Assembly (NCBI GenBank): GCA_964424115.1
Contig: CAYRHN010000016.1
Span: 32,503 to 96,502, forward strand
Direction: 5' to 3'
DNA: 64,000 nucleotides
Source of the DNA: CAYRHN01 sp964424115
GTDB taxonomy: Bacteria > Chloroflexota > Anaerolineae > Anaerolineales > Anaerolineaceae
The notes below the pieces were generated by a model. It saw nothing but the letters and a program-made list of their open reading frames with translations, was not told the DNA's origin and searched no databases. This document shows, in pieces, positions 15,548-23,778 of this stretch (its first letter is position 1; each line of letters opens with the position of its first letter). The translations under genes were made by a program, and so were the position numbers.

Positions 15548-16057
15548 ATGCTGTACCTGGCGCTCTTCCTGGTTCTCCTGGCGGCCTTTTTTCTCTGGCA
15601 ATCTTCCCGGCAGCAGAAAGCCAGCGGCCTGCCGATGGGGCGGATCGTCTCCTCGGATACCGGCACGCGCCGCGAGCTGGAAAAGCCTCTGTATGACCCC
15701 GCCCTGGGGTTAACCGGCAAACCGGATTACCTGCTGGAACGCGACGGGGCGCTCATCCCGGTGGAGGTGAAATCTTCTTCCGCTCCGCCTGAGCCGCGCG
15801 AGGGGCATATTTTTCAACTGCTGGCTTACTGCATCCTGGTGGAGCGCCTGACCGGCAAACGCCCTCCCTACGGCCTGCTGCGCTACCGCGACCGCACCTT
15901 TGCAATTGATTACACGCCCCAGCGCCAGGAAGCGTTGATCGACCTGCTGGCGGAAATGCGCGAGGCCGACCGGGGAGGAACGGTGGATCGCTCACACGAT
16001 TCCCCGGCGCGCTGCGCCCGCTGCGGCTACCGCGATATCTGCGATCAAAAATTATGA
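15548..16057 (+). CDS. Cas4/PD-(D/E)XK nuclease core with membrane anchor
   Basis: 169 residues, same frame as the preceding ORF. Residues ~1-18 form a second transmembrane helix (LYLALFLVLLAAFFLW). The nuclease core has TGKPDYLLE (motif II Asp), LIPVEVKSSS (ExK) and FQLLAYCILVE (QxxxY). The C-terminus has CARCGYRDIC, giving three cysteines that with the Cys of the upstream ORF complete the 4Fe-4S set of Cas4/AddB-type nucleases. No CRISPR array or other cas gene is nearby, so a repair or DNA-processing role next to ssb and recN is more likely than CRISPR adaptation. Confidence 0.8.
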   Translation: MLYLALFLVLLAAFFLWQSSRQQKASGLPMGRIVSSDTGTRRELEKPLYDPALGLTGKPDYLLERDGALIPVEVKSSSAPPEPREGHIFQLLAYCILVERLTGKRPPYGLLRYRDRTFAIDYTPQRQEALIDLLAEMREADRGGTVDRSHDSPARCARCGYRDICDQKL

Positions 16058-16064
16058 TTTTTGG

Positions 16065-16104
16065 GGGTCATTGCAGGCAGCGCTGGCTGTGCCTGCAATG
16101 ACCC
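16065..16104. terminator. Perfect 15-bp inverted repeat, probable terminator or repeat hairpin
   Basis: GGGTCATTGCAGGCA (16065-16079) pairs with TGCCTGCAATGACCC (16090-16104) around a 10-nt loop. Weak T content follows. Its ends share GTCATTGC/GCAATGAC with the repeats at 29188 and 53868. Confidence 0.7.
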
Positions 16105-16122
16105 TCAAAGACCATTTTCGTT

Positions 16123-16128
16123 TATAAT
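16123..16128 (+). promoter_or_regulatory. -10 box of nadK, leaderless type
   Basis: TATAAT ends 6 bp before the ATG at 16135, so transcription should start at or beside the start codon, with no room for a Shine-Dalgarno. Confidence 0.6.
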
Positions 16129-16134
16129 ACCTTT

Positions 16135-17010
16135 ATGCACATGCCATCCAACCCGCCGCGGCGCATTTGCGTCGTGTTGAATCCCAAGATGCCGCAGATG
16201 CGCTCTGAAGGCGAAGAATTGGTGCGCCGCATCGAAGAGTTGGGCTTGCAGGCGCGCCTGTATCCGGAGGTGGAAGATCCCAACCTGGCAAAGTGCGTCA
16301 CCGGGCGCATGACGGACGCATTGATCGTGCTGGGCGGCGACGGCACCATGCTGCGCGCCGGGCGCCTGACCGCCGCTTACGATATTCCGGTGATCGGGAT
16401 CAATTTGGGGCGCTTTGGTTTCCTGATGGAAATGCGCCTCGGCGAATGGCGCGAGCGCCTGCCCCTCCTGGCGCAGGGCAAATATTGGATCGAAAAACGC
16501 ATGATGCTGCGCGCCTCGCACTGGCGCGGGGAGGAATGCCTGGGCGAGTGGGATGTGCTCAACGAGGTGGTGGTTTGCCGCGGCATGGCCGTTCGCCCGC
16601 TGCACCTGACCGCCGTGGTGGATGACGAGTGGCAGGCAGATTACATCGCCGACGGGCTGATCGTTTCCACCGCCACCGGTTCAACCGCCTATGCCCTGGC
16701 AGCCGGCGGGCCGATCTTGCCGCCCGAACTGCGCAACTTGCTGGTGGTGCCGGTGGCGCCGCACCTTTCGGTGGACCGCGCTGTGGTCCTGCCGGAAGGA
16801 TCGCGGGTTTCGGTCAGCGCGCGCACCAGCCACGATGCCATCTTCAGCATGGACGGTCAAAAACCCGCGCCGTTGTTGGAAGATGAGACCGTGCGCGTGG
16901 GGGTTGGCCCTTATTCGGCCAGTTTTATCCGCTTCCAGGACCCCGGTTATTTCTACCGCAACCTGACCAAATATATGGAGAAAAACCCTGTTACAGGTGG
17001 AGAGCTATGA
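16135..17010 (+). CDS. nadK: NAD kinase
   Basis: 291 residues, normal for NadK. The catalytic GGDGTM motif is near residue 67, followed by IGINLGRFGFLME (usually GINxGxLGF; here Arg-Phe), and the NE/D-like LNEVVVCRG segment and the conserved DGLIVSTATGSTAYALAAGG. Makes NADP from NAD and ATP in the cytoplasm. In many bacteria nadK and recN are neighbours, as here. The stop codon overlaps the next start (ATGA). Confidence 0.95.
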   Translation: MHMPSNPPRRICVVLNPKMPQMRSEGEELVRRIEELGLQARLYPEVEDPNLAKCVTGRMTDALIVLGGDGTMLRAGRLTAAYDIPVIGINLGRFGFLMEMRLGEWRERLPLLAQGKYWIEKRMMLRASHWRGEECLGEWDVLNEVVVCRGMAVRPLHLTAVVDDEWQADYIADGLIVSTATGSTAYALAAGGPILPPELRNLLVVPVAPHLSVDRAVVLPEGSRVSVSARTSHDAIFSMDGQKPAPLLEDETVRVGVGPYSASFIRFQDPGYFYRNLTKYMEKNPVTGGEL

Positions 17011-17558
17011 GCGAACAAAACAATGATGTGACCCCGCAGAGCAATCTGCCGGAGACAATGTACTGCGTCAACCATCCGCAGCGTGAAACCTACCTGCGCT
17101 GCAACCGCTGCAACGATCCGATCTGTATCCAGTGCGCGGTGCTGACCCCCACCGGTTACCGCTGCAAGAACTGCATTCGCGGGCAGCAAAAGGTGTACGA
17201 AACTACCGAGGGCATGGATGTGCCGATCGCTGCGGTCGTTTCAGCGCTGCTGGCCTTTGGCGGCAGCTATATTGCCCCTGTGATGAGTTTCTTCATTGTC
17301 ATCATCGGCCCCCTGGTGGGGGTTGCCATTGAGGAAGTCGTGCGCTGGTTGACCAAGCGCCGCCGCTCGCGTGGGCTTTCCTGGGCCGTGGTGATCGGCG
17401 CGGGAGTCGGCGGGGCAGCCCAACTGCTCTATTCGCTCACCATGCTGCTGGAAGGGGTTCCGGTGGGCAGCGCTTATTACCTCCGCCTGCTTTGGCTGGC
17501 CATCTACGTTGTCTTTTTGGTATCTTTCCTGTATTACCGATTTATCGGAAAACGCTAG
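17007..17558 (+). CDS. B-box-type zinc-finger membrane protein
   Basis: 183 residues. The N-terminal 60 residues carry a zinc-binding pattern YCVNHPQRETYLRCNRC, then CIQCAV and YRCKNC, like the B-box finger fused to bacterial membrane proteins. After it come three or four hydrophobic segments (AAVVSALLAFGG, FFIVIIGPLVGVAI, WAVVIGAGVGGAAQ, LWLAIYVVFLVSFLY). Function unknown. Coupled to nadK by a 4-bp ATGA overlap and followed 9 bp later by recN. Confidence 0.75.
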   Translation: MSEQNNDVTPQSNLPETMYCVNHPQRETYLRCNRCNDPICIQCAVLTPTGYRCKNCIRGQQKVYETTEGMDVPIAAVVSALLAFGGSYIAPVMSFFIVIIGPLVGVAIEEVVRWLTKRRRSRGLSWAVVIGAGVGGAAQLLYSLTMLLEGVPVGSAYYLRLLWLAIYVVFLVSFLYYRFIGKR

Positions 17559-17567
17559 GGGAGTTGT

Positions 17568-19307
17568 ATGCTCAGCGAACTGCGCATCGAGAATTTTGCC
17601 ATCATTCAAAGCCTGGAGCTGGATTTCCACGCCGGGCTGACCACTTTCACCGGTGAGACCGGCGCGGGCAAGTCGATCATTTTGGATGCGATCGTGGCCC
17701 TGGTGGGTGGGCACACCGATGCGATCCTCATCCGCTCGGGGGCAGAGCGGGCCATGGTGGAAGCCACCTTCCAACTGCCGGAGGAGGATTCGCCGCTGCG
17801 GGCTGTTCTCCAGCGCGAGGAACTGCTGGATGATCCGCGCACGTTGACCCTCTCGCGCGAGCTGCGCCGCGAAGGCCGCAATGTGGCACGCGTCAACGGG
17901 CGCTCGGTGGGGATCAGCCTGCTGCGCGAACTGGGGGCTTTCCTGGTGGATATTCACGGGCAGTCGGAGCACCTCTCTCTGCTCAACGTGCACCACCACA
18001 TCGATCTGCTCGACCGCTATGCCAATAACGGCGCCGAGCGCGCCGTCTACCAGGCTGCCTACCAGCAGTTGCAGGCCCTGCGCCGCGAGCTGGGCGACCT
18101 GCGCCAGGAAGAACAGGAGGCTGCCCGCCGTACTGACCTGCTCAATTTCCAGATCCAGGAGATCGAGAGCGCTCAGTTGAAGGTCGACGAGGAAGAAGAA
18201 CTGCGTAAAGAGCGCGACCGCCTGGCCAACGCCGAAAATTTGGCTGCGCTGGCCCAGCAATCCCTGGTGCTGCTGGACGAAGGCAGCCCCGAAGCCCCTG
18301 CCATCTCCGACCTGCTGGGGGAGGTCAGCCACGCCCTGACCAACCTGAGCCGGATTGATTCCAGCCGCGCCGACCTGGAGCAGTCTGCCGCTACTTTACA
18401 GGAAACGGCGCGCGATCTGGCCCAATCGCTGCGCGATTATTTGGAAGGCATCGAATTCAACCCGCGCCGCCTGGAACAGGTGGAGGAGCGCCTGGACCTG
18501 CTCCACCGTCTGAAACGCAAATACGGTGCCACTGTGGAAGCCATCCTGGCCTTTGGCAAGGACGCGCGCGAGAAATTGGAGCGCATCAACCATGCCGGAG
18601 AGCGCATCGCTGAACTGGAAGCCGACCAGCAGACCCTGCTGGAAAAGCTTTCTGGGTTGGCTGGGGCGCTGTCTGCCAAACGTAAATCTGCCGCGCTGGA
18701 ATTAGGGCGCCGGGTGGAGGTTGAGCTGGGCGATCTGCAGATGGGCGGGGCGCGTTTTACTGTGGATGTGCAGTACCAGCCGGATCCCCACGGCCTGCGC
18801 CTGCCGGACGGCACGCAGGCAGCCTTCGATTTGCACGGCGTGGATAAAGTGGAATTTCTCATCGCGCCCAACCCCGGCGAGGGCTTCAAGCCGATGGTCA
18901 AGATCGCTTCTGGCGGCGAGACCGCCCGCCTGATGCTGGCCTTGAAGAATGTTCTCACCCAGGCCGACACCATCCCGACCCTGATCTTCGACGAGATCGA
19001 CCAGGGCATCGGCGGGCGGACCGGCATGGTGGTGGGGGAAAAGCTCTGGCAATTGGGACGGCGGCACCAGGTGCTGTGCGTCACCCACCTGCCTCAACTG
19101 GCGGCCTTTGGCGACCAGCAATACCGGGTGAGCAAACAGGTGCAGGAAGGGCGCACGCTGACCCTGGTGGATCATTTGGATGAAAAGACCCGCCTGGATG
19201 AGCTGGCCCAGATGCTCGGCATGCTCAGCGAGGCTAACCGCGCCTCAGCCCAGGAGACGTTGGAGTTGGCCCGTCAACGAGCTGCGCAGCTGGCAAAAAA
19301 AGGCTAA
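17568..19307 (+). CDS. recN: DNA repair protein RecN
   Basis: 579 residues, SMC-like ATPase. The start LSELRIENFAIIQSLELDF and the Walker A TGETGAGKS (about residues 28-36) are typical of RecN. DIHGQSEHLSLL is the Q-loop segment. The middle is a coiled coil with a short hinge (about residues 160-370). The C-terminus has ASGGETARLMLALK (signature), LIFDEIDQGIGG (Walker B) and VLCVTHLPQLAAFG. RecN acts early in double-strand break repair. Third gene of the nadK operon. Confidence 0.96.
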   Translation: MLSELRIENFAIIQSLELDFHAGLTTFTGETGAGKSIILDAIVALVGGHTDAILIRSGAERAMVEATFQLPEEDSPLRAVLQREELLDDPRTLTLSRELRREGRNVARVNGRSVGISLLRELGAFLVDIHGQSEHLSLLNVHHHIDLLDRYANNGAERAVYQAAYQQLQALRRELGDLRQEEQEAARRTDLLNFQIQEIESAQLKVDEEEELRKERDRLANAENLAALAQQSLVLLDEGSPEAPAISDLLGEVSHALTNLSRIDSSRADLEQSAATLQETARDLAQSLRDYLEGIEFNPRRLEQVEERLDLLHRLKRKYGATVEAILAFGKDAREKLERINHAGERIAELEADQQTLLEKLSGLAGALSAKRKSAALELGRRVEVELGDLQMGGARFTVDVQYQPDPHGLRLPDGTQAAFDLHGVDKVEFLIAPNPGEGFKPMVKIASGGETARLMLALKNVLTQADTIPTLIFDEIDQGIGGRTGMVVGEKLWQLGRRHQVLCVTHLPQLAAFGDQQYRVSKQVQEGRTLTLVDHLDEKTRLDELAQMLGMLSEANRASAQETLELARQRAAQLAKKG

Positions 19308-19477
19308 TTCTTCCCAATCCAGCCCTGAAAATTTGAAATTTCCCGACCAGGAATGCATATCCTGCTGAGCTGCGCAGCGGCGAAGCATCTCTTTGTATTC
19401 TGGGAGGCCCTTTCCCAAGGGGATGCTGCGCAACCGCCAAGTGAGAGCAGATCATTCTGCGTTTATTGTTTATTAAT

Positions 19478-19522
19478 AAAAAAAGCCAGACACCGGGGTG
19501 AGGGGGGCACCTCGATGTCTGG
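19478..19522 (-). terminator. Terminator for the minus-strand gene ending at 19570
   Basis: Stem CCAGACA...TGTCTGG with a further GGGGTG/CACCTC part (19486-19522). On the minus strand it is followed by a run of T (plus-strand A at 19478-19484). Confidence 0.82.
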
Positions 19523-19569
19523 TTGCCAATATATTATCACATCCGATTAAACATGTCAACTAGCAAATC

Positions 19570-20079
19570 TCAACGTTTCGTTGATTTTTCCTGTGCTTTC
19601 TTAAGCGCGTAGAGGCGCATCTGATCCAGCGGCACCAGGATTGGTTCGGGATCGCTGGGGTCGAATACGCCCTTGTCCCGCGCGCAATAATAGAGCTTCA
19701 TCCACTCGCCGGTGGCAGCCTCAATACTGACCTGTTCCGCTGATTCTTTATTCCGGTCGGCCTGGTAGCGCCCCAGGATTTTCTTGCGCAGCAGGAAATA
19801 GCCAAGGTAGAAAGCAGCCAGGACGGCCAATGATGGAACCAGCATATTGGGCTGTTGTTGGTAGATCTTAACAAAAAAGAAAATCGCAAAAAGGGTCAGC
19901 GCACCCACCACCATATCGGGATGGATGGATCGGGTGAGCGCGCGCCCGCCCGAAGGAGGCGCAAAAGGCTCGGGACGTTGCTTGTTCTCGCGTGCCAGGA
20001 TGTACTGGCGGCTGACCTTGGCCACCTGGTCGTTCTGCCCGCAGGCCGGGCATTTTGGGAGGGTATCTGAGGTTGTCAT
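19570..20079 (-). CDS. Zinc-ribbon membrane protein, unknown function
   Basis: 169 residues. The N-terminus has one CPACG zinc-knuckle half (KCPACGQND), then two transmembrane helices at about residues 56-105 (VVGALTLFAIFFFVKIY and LVPSLAVLAAFYLGYFLL), then a cytoplasmic tail with YYCARDKGVFDP. No family recognised. It follows the gene at 20083-20409 after 3 bp, so the two form a small operon, closed by the hairpin at 19486-19522. Confidence 0.7.
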   Translation of the reverse strand: MTTSDTLPKCPACGQNDQVAKVSRQYILARENKQRPEPFAPPSGGRALTRSIHPDMVVGALTLFAIFFFVKIYQQQPNMLVPSLAVLAAFYLGYFLLRKKILGRYQADRNKESAEQVSIEAATGEWMKLYYCARDKGVFDPSDPEPILVPLDQMRLYALKKAQEKSTKR

Positions 20080-20082
20080 CGT

Positions 20083-20409
20083 TTATTTGAAGGAGAAGGT
20101 TAGAATGACCATACCCACGGTGATCGGGATCCACCAGAAGGGCTGGGTTGCGGGAATTGCGGCCAGCACCGCTGAGGCTACGCACAGTACGATGCCGGAG
20201 ATGACCATCGGCCAGCTGCGTACCTGCACTCCCAACGCTTCGCGCGGTGTGGGCTGAGGTTCCGTCTTCTTGCCTTTCTTTTTTTGCAGCTCTTCCAGTT
20301 GCTGGGCGCGCTGCTGGCGCAGTCGCTTGGCCTTGCCCCATTGCATGCCGATCATGCGCATATAAAAGATCAGCACAGCCACAATTGCAACAATCGTTCC
20401 GGCATCCAT
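20083..20409 (-). CDS. Small membrane protein, unknown function
   Basis: I start at the ATG at 20409 (MDAGTIVAIVAV), preceded by AGAGGAT; the longer ORF would add 52 residues with no membrane-protein character. 108 residues: a helix at the N-terminus (TIVAIVAVLIFYMRMIGM), a basic/glutamine-rich cytoplasmic segment (RLRQQRAQQLEELQKKKGKK), and two C-terminal helices (MVISGIVLCVASAVLA, WWIPITVGMVILTF). A minus-strand TATAAT lies at 20440-20445. Function not recognised. Confidence 0.65.
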   Translation of the reverse strand: MDAGTIVAIVAVLIFYMRMIGMQWGKAKRLRQQRAQQLEELQKKKGKKTEPQPTPREALGVQVRSWPMVISGIVLCVASAVLAAIPATQPFWWIPITVGMVILTFSFK

Positions 20410-20439
20410 AGGTTCATCCTCTCGTTCTAGAGTGGTCTG

Positions 20440-20445
20440 ATTATA
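20440..20445 (-). promoter_or_regulatory. -10 box of the two-gene membrane operon
   Basis: TATAAT on the minus strand, 31 bp before the ATG at 20409. No clear -35 match at the expected spacing. Confidence 0.5.
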
Positions 20446-20571
20446 GCATCTCTTTCTTTTTCTGGGGAAAAGGGTCTGGAGAGGGCTGAGCCTTCTGCGA
20501 AGGGAGAGAAATACCCTTACCGATTGAAAAGAAGTGACAATTTTCCTGTTAAAATTGTTAGACAAATATAC

Positions 20572-20600
20572 TTGTAAAAGAAAATCGATTATGCTATGAT
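20572..20600 (+). promoter_or_regulatory. Promoter of the permease / molybdenum hydroxylase region
   Basis: TTGTAA (20572-20577), 17-bp spacer, TATGAT (20595-20600). It predicts a ~275-nt untranslated leader before the permease ATG at 20885. Confidence 0.6.
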
Positions 20601-20646
20601 AAATTTTAGCTTGCGGTAAGGCATTTTATTGTTAATTAACACCCAA

Positions 20647-20714
20647 GCAGGCTTCCCCTCCTGTTTTAGGTCAAGGTGAGACCAGCAACCATTTTCGGGT
20701 TGCGGGGTTACCTT
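20647..20714 (+). ncRNA. Candidate structured 5' leader RNA of the NCS2 permease gene
   Basis: Within the long leader are a small hairpin (CAGG...CCTG, about 20648-20663) and a longer imperfect stem: AAGGTGA (20673-20679) with TTACCTT (20708-20714), an internal loop, then GCAACC/GGTTGC capped by a short loop. The rest of 20607-20884 shows AT-rich and pyrimidine-rich sequence with an AAAGGAGG near 20776 but no gene. I could not match it to a riboswitch class I know; a purine- or pyrimidine-responsive leader is a hypothesis. Confidence 0.4.
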
Positions 20715-20884
20715 ATCTAAGCATCTTCATTATTGGATCACGCAGATTGTTTTATGCTGGATGATCTGTCACAGAAAGGAGGACCCAGCGAATCCCCTAC
20801 TCTCTCCCTGTTAAGCTCCCATTTTTCTTTCCCCTTTGTTATACCCCCCATCTAAACCTCAATTCATAAAGGAGTCTAAAGCAC

Positions 20885-22261
20885 ATGGCGAAAGCAGAAA
20901 CGAAAGTTAGCGGCTATTTGCCGCAAGATGTCCCGCCGGTTGGAGCTATGTTGAGCCTGGGTTTCCAGCAGGTTCTGACCATGTTCCCCGCGACGGTTCT
21001 GGTGGCTATCCTCACCAAGTTTGATGTTGGCGTCACCCTGCTGGCCTCCGGTATCGGCACCATCATCGCCCTGCTCGTCAGCGGCCGCCGCATCCCGATG
21101 TACTACGGTTCGTCCTTCAGCTATATCGCGGTCATTATCTCCGTGATGAGCCTTTACGCAGGCGATTGCTGGACGAGCACCGCCACCTACTGCCAGGACG
21201 GCGTGCGCATCGTGCAGGTTGGTATCATGGGTACCGGTGTGTTGGAGATCCTCTTTGGCTTCTTGATCATGTGGATCGGCAAGGAAGCCCTGGATAAGGT
21301 TCTGCCCCCTGTTGTCACCGGCTCGGTGGCGATCATCATCGGTATTGCCCTGGCCGGCACCGCTTTGAGCGAAGCCAGCTCCAACTGGGCTGTGGCCTTC
21401 ATCACCCTGGTTATCACCGTGGCCTTCTCGGTCTATCTGCAGGGCAAGGGCCTGTGGGGCATGCTCCCCATCCTCTTCGGCGCGATCGTTGGTTACCTGG
21501 TTGCCATGGCCTTCGGCATCGTCAGCTTCGATGCCCTGAACAACGCGGAATGGTTCCGCGTGCCACGCATCACCCTGCCCGCTTTTGAGCGGCCGGAAGC
21601 CTGGGCCTCCATCTTCTCCATCGCCCTGATCGCTATCGCGACCATCCCCGAATCCACCGCTCACCTGTATCAGATGAGCCTGTACATCGACGCCCTGGCC
21701 AAGGAAATTGGCAAAGCCCCGGTCGAGATCAAGAAACTCATCGGCCTCAACCTGGTTTCGGATGGTTCGGATGACCTGGTGGTTGGTTTCCTGGGCGGCT
21801 GCGCCGGCACCAACTACGGCGAGAATAACTCGCTGATGGCCATCACCCGCAACTACTCCATTGCGGTGCTGATGACCGCCGGCGGTATGGCCATCCTCTT
21901 GGGCTTCATCGGCAAACTGGCCGGCCTGGTTGAGACCATCCCGACCGCGGTCGTTGGCGGCCTCTCCATCTACTTGTTCGGCGTCATTGGCATGCAAGGT
22001 ATTGCGCTGATCCAGTCCGAAAAGGTCAACCTGTTCGATCCCCGCCAGCTGGCTGTGGGCGCGACCATCCTGGTGCTTGGTATCGGTGGCGCCATGGGCC
22101 TGCCCAACGGCATGTTCCCCTTCCCGATCCCGGTGCTCTTCCCCAATGGCATTCCCGCCATCGTCTTCGCTGCCTTCGCCGGTATCATCCTCAACGCTTT
22201 GTTCCTGGTCCTTCCGCCCAAGCTGTTTGGCGTGAAGGAACGCGTGAACATCAACGAGTAA
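20885..22261 (+). CDS. NCS2-family permease, uracil-type
   Basis: 458 residues, polytopic inner-membrane protein with about 14 hydrophobic spans. LGFQQVLTMFPATVLVAIL near residue 25 matches the start of UraA-type carriers. IPESTAHLYQM corresponds to the TM8 glutamate segment, and TNYGENNSLMAITRNYS to the TM10 motif, which in uracil permeases is TYGENIGVMAITR and in xanthine/urate carriers has an NQN-type sequence. So a uracil/pyrimidine-like substrate is favoured over xanthine. It imports a nucleobase by proton symport. It heads the row of molybdenum hydroxylase and AllFG genes. Confidence 0.88.
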   Translation: MAKAETKVSGYLPQDVPPVGAMLSLGFQQVLTMFPATVLVAILTKFDVGVTLLASGIGTIIALLVSGRRIPMYYGSSFSYIAVIISVMSLYAGDCWTSTATYCQDGVRIVQVGIMGTGVLEILFGFLIMWIGKEALDKVLPPVVTGSVAIIIGIALAGTALSEASSNWAVAFITLVITVAFSVYLQGKGLWGMLPILFGAIVGYLVAMAFGIVSFDALNNAEWFRVPRITLPAFERPEAWASIFSIALIAIATIPESTAHLYQMSLYIDALAKEIGKAPVEIKKLIGLNLVSDGSDDLVVGFLGGCAGTNYGENNSLMAITRNYSIAVLMTAGGMAILLGFIGKLAGLVETIPTAVVGGLSIYLFGVIGMQGIALIQSEKVNLFDPRQLAVGATILVLGIGGAMGLPNGMFPFPIPVLFPNGIPAIVFAAFAGIILNALFLVLPPKLFGVKERVNINE

Positions 22262-22268
22262 TGTCTGT

Positions 22269-22355
22269 GGGCGGTTCTCCGGCCCGACCGGCGAACTGCC
22301 CAAATCATGTCCATGCCGGGGTCTGGCTCGCCTCAGGGCCGGCCAGGCCCCGGCA
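22269..22355 (+). other. Two strong hairpins between permease and hydroxylase genes
   Basis: Hairpin 1 (22269-22301): GGGCGGTTC/GAACTGCCC plus CCGG/CCGG around CCCGA. Hairpin 2 (22314-22355): TGCCGGGGTCTGGC/GCCAGGCCCCGGCA, 14 bp with one wobble. No T-run follows either, so they may dampen or stabilise the mRNA rather than stop transcription. Confidence 0.75.
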
Positions 22356-22399
22356 AGTCTCTCTCAGAGGGATAACTTCTCAAGATACAGGAAGATGCT

Positions 22400-23293
22400 A
22401 TGAATAACCCATATCCAGGACTTCCAGAGTTTGAGTATGTCAAGCCGGCTTCTTTGAAGGAAGCCAGTGAATTCTTGGCCGGTCATGTCGGCGAAGCCCG
22501 CCCACTGCTTGGTGGAACGGATAGCTTTGTGCGCATGCGCGACGGCGTGTTGAAGGTGAAATATCTGGTCGATATCAAGGGTCTGGAAGGGACCAATGAG
22601 ATTTCGTTTGATCCCAAACAGGGCCTGGTCATTGGGGCAGCGGTGAACATGAACCGCGTGGCGGCTTCTCCCCTGGTGGAAAAGCACTATCCTCTTTTGG
22701 CCCAGGCCGCCCGCACGGTAGCCAGCTACCAGCTGCGCACCCGGGCAACCATCGTAGGCAATATCTGCAATGCTTCTCCGGCCGGCGATACGATCGGATC
22801 GTGCATTGTGTTACAGGGCAGCCTGCGCGTATTTGGCAAGAACGGTGTACGCGTGGAACCATTGAGCAAATTCTTCCTCGGCCCCGGCAAGACGGTTCTC
22901 CAGCCCGGCGACATTGTCACCGCGCTGCTGCTGCCGCCTCCTGTGGCTGGAGGAATTGGCAAGTATATCAAGCTGGGCCGCAACAAGCTCAGCGACTTAT
23001 CGGTTGTGGGCGTAACAGCTTTTGGATATCCAGACAAGACGGCCAAGTCCGGTTACCGTTTCCGTTTTGCCCTCGCCTCGGTGGCCCCGGTGCCCTTTGT
23101 GCCGGTACAGGCCGAAGAAGTGCTTGCGGATGAAAAGATCACGGAAGAGACGATCAAGAAAGCTGCCCAGGCAGCCATGGATTCCATCAAGCCGATCGAC
23201 GATGTGCGCGGCTCGGCGGCTTACCGCAAGCACATGGTGCGCAACCTGGTGCAGGAAGCTGCGACCGAAATTTGGCGCAAGCTGGCCGCTTAA
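22400..23293 (+). CDS. Molybdenum hydroxylase FAD subunit (CoxM/XdhB-like)
   Basis: 297 residues, the usual length. FEYVKPASLKEASEFLA opens the FAD-binding fold; PLLGGTDSFVRMRDGV is the first FAD loop, and ATIVGNICNASPAGDT the second (usually TIGGNxxxASPAGD). GVTAFGYPD and RFALASVAPVP follow. Passes electrons from the iron-sulphur subunit to its acceptor through FAD. The iron-sulphur and molybdenum subunit genes follow, so the order is M-S-L as in CO-dehydrogenase/xanthine dehydrogenase-type enzymes. Confidence 0.92.
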   Translation: MNNPYPGLPEFEYVKPASLKEASEFLAGHVGEARPLLGGTDSFVRMRDGVLKVKYLVDIKGLEGTNEISFDPKQGLVIGAAVNMNRVAASPLVEKHYPLLAQAARTVASYQLRTRATIVGNICNASPAGDTIGSCIVLQGSLRVFGKNGVRVEPLSKFFLGPGKTVLQPGDIVTALLLPPPVAGGIGKYIKLGRNKLSDLSVVGVTAFGYPDKTAKSGYRFRFALASVAPVPFVPVQAEEVLADEKITEETIKKAAQAAMDSIKPIDDVRGSAAYRKHMVRNLVQEAATEIWRKLAA

Positions 23294-23305
23294 GTGGAGG
23301 GTGCA

Positions 23306-23776
23306 ATGAGTTTCCATCGAGTGACTTTAAAAGTAAATGGCATTACCGAGCAGGTGGATGTACCTGCCAACATGACCTTGCTGGTCATGCTGCGCGAAAA
23401 ATTGGGCCTGACCGGCACCAAGAACGGCTGCTCTGCGGGTGAATGCGGGGCCTGCACGGTAATGATGGATGGTGAGCCGGTCAACAGCTGCATGGTGCTG
23501 GCTTCCGAATGCGAAGGCAAAGAGATCATCACGGTCGAAGGCCTGGCCAAAGACGGACAGCTGGACCCGATCCAGAAGATGATGATCGAGGGTAATGGGG
23601 TTCAGTGCGGTTTTTGCACCCCCGGCATCCTGATCTCGGCCCGCGCTCTGCTCAACCGGAACCCCAACCCCAGCGAAGCGGAGATCCGCGAGGCGCTGGT
23701 TGGCAACCTGTGCCGCTGCACCGGTTATTTCCGGATCGTTGATGCGGTGAAAAAAGCCGCTGAAATAGGGAGGTAG
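23306..23776 (+). CDS. Molybdenum hydroxylase [2Fe-2S] subunit (CoxS-like)
   Basis: 156 residues from the ATG at 23306, preceded by GTGGAGG; the GTG at 23294 is part of that site. The N-terminal ferredoxin domain has NGCSAGECGACTV, and the C-terminal domain has GVQCGFCTPG and GNLCRCTGYF, together the two [2Fe-2S] clusters of the xanthine oxidase family. Relays electrons from the molybdenum centre to FAD. Ends 2 bp before the large subunit gene. Confidence 0.95.
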   Translation: MSFHRVTLKVNGITEQVDVPANMTLLVMLREKLGLTGTKNGCSAGECGACTVMMDGEPVNSCMVLASECEGKEIITVEGLAKDGQLDPIQKMMIEGNGVQCGFCTPGILISARALLNRNPNPSEAEIREALVGNLCRCTGYFRIVDAVKKAAEIGR

Positions 23777-23778
23777 CC

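Noticed and set aside
15305..16057. CRISPR-Cas locus, suggested by the Cas4-like protein
   Set aside because: No repeat-spacer array and no other cas gene in the window; neighbours are repair and housekeeping genes.
20601..20884. PyrR-binding attenuator or a known purine/xanthine riboswitch before the permease
   Set aside because: I could not find the conserved loop sequences of those elements nor a terminator hairpin with a T-run; only generic stems are visible.
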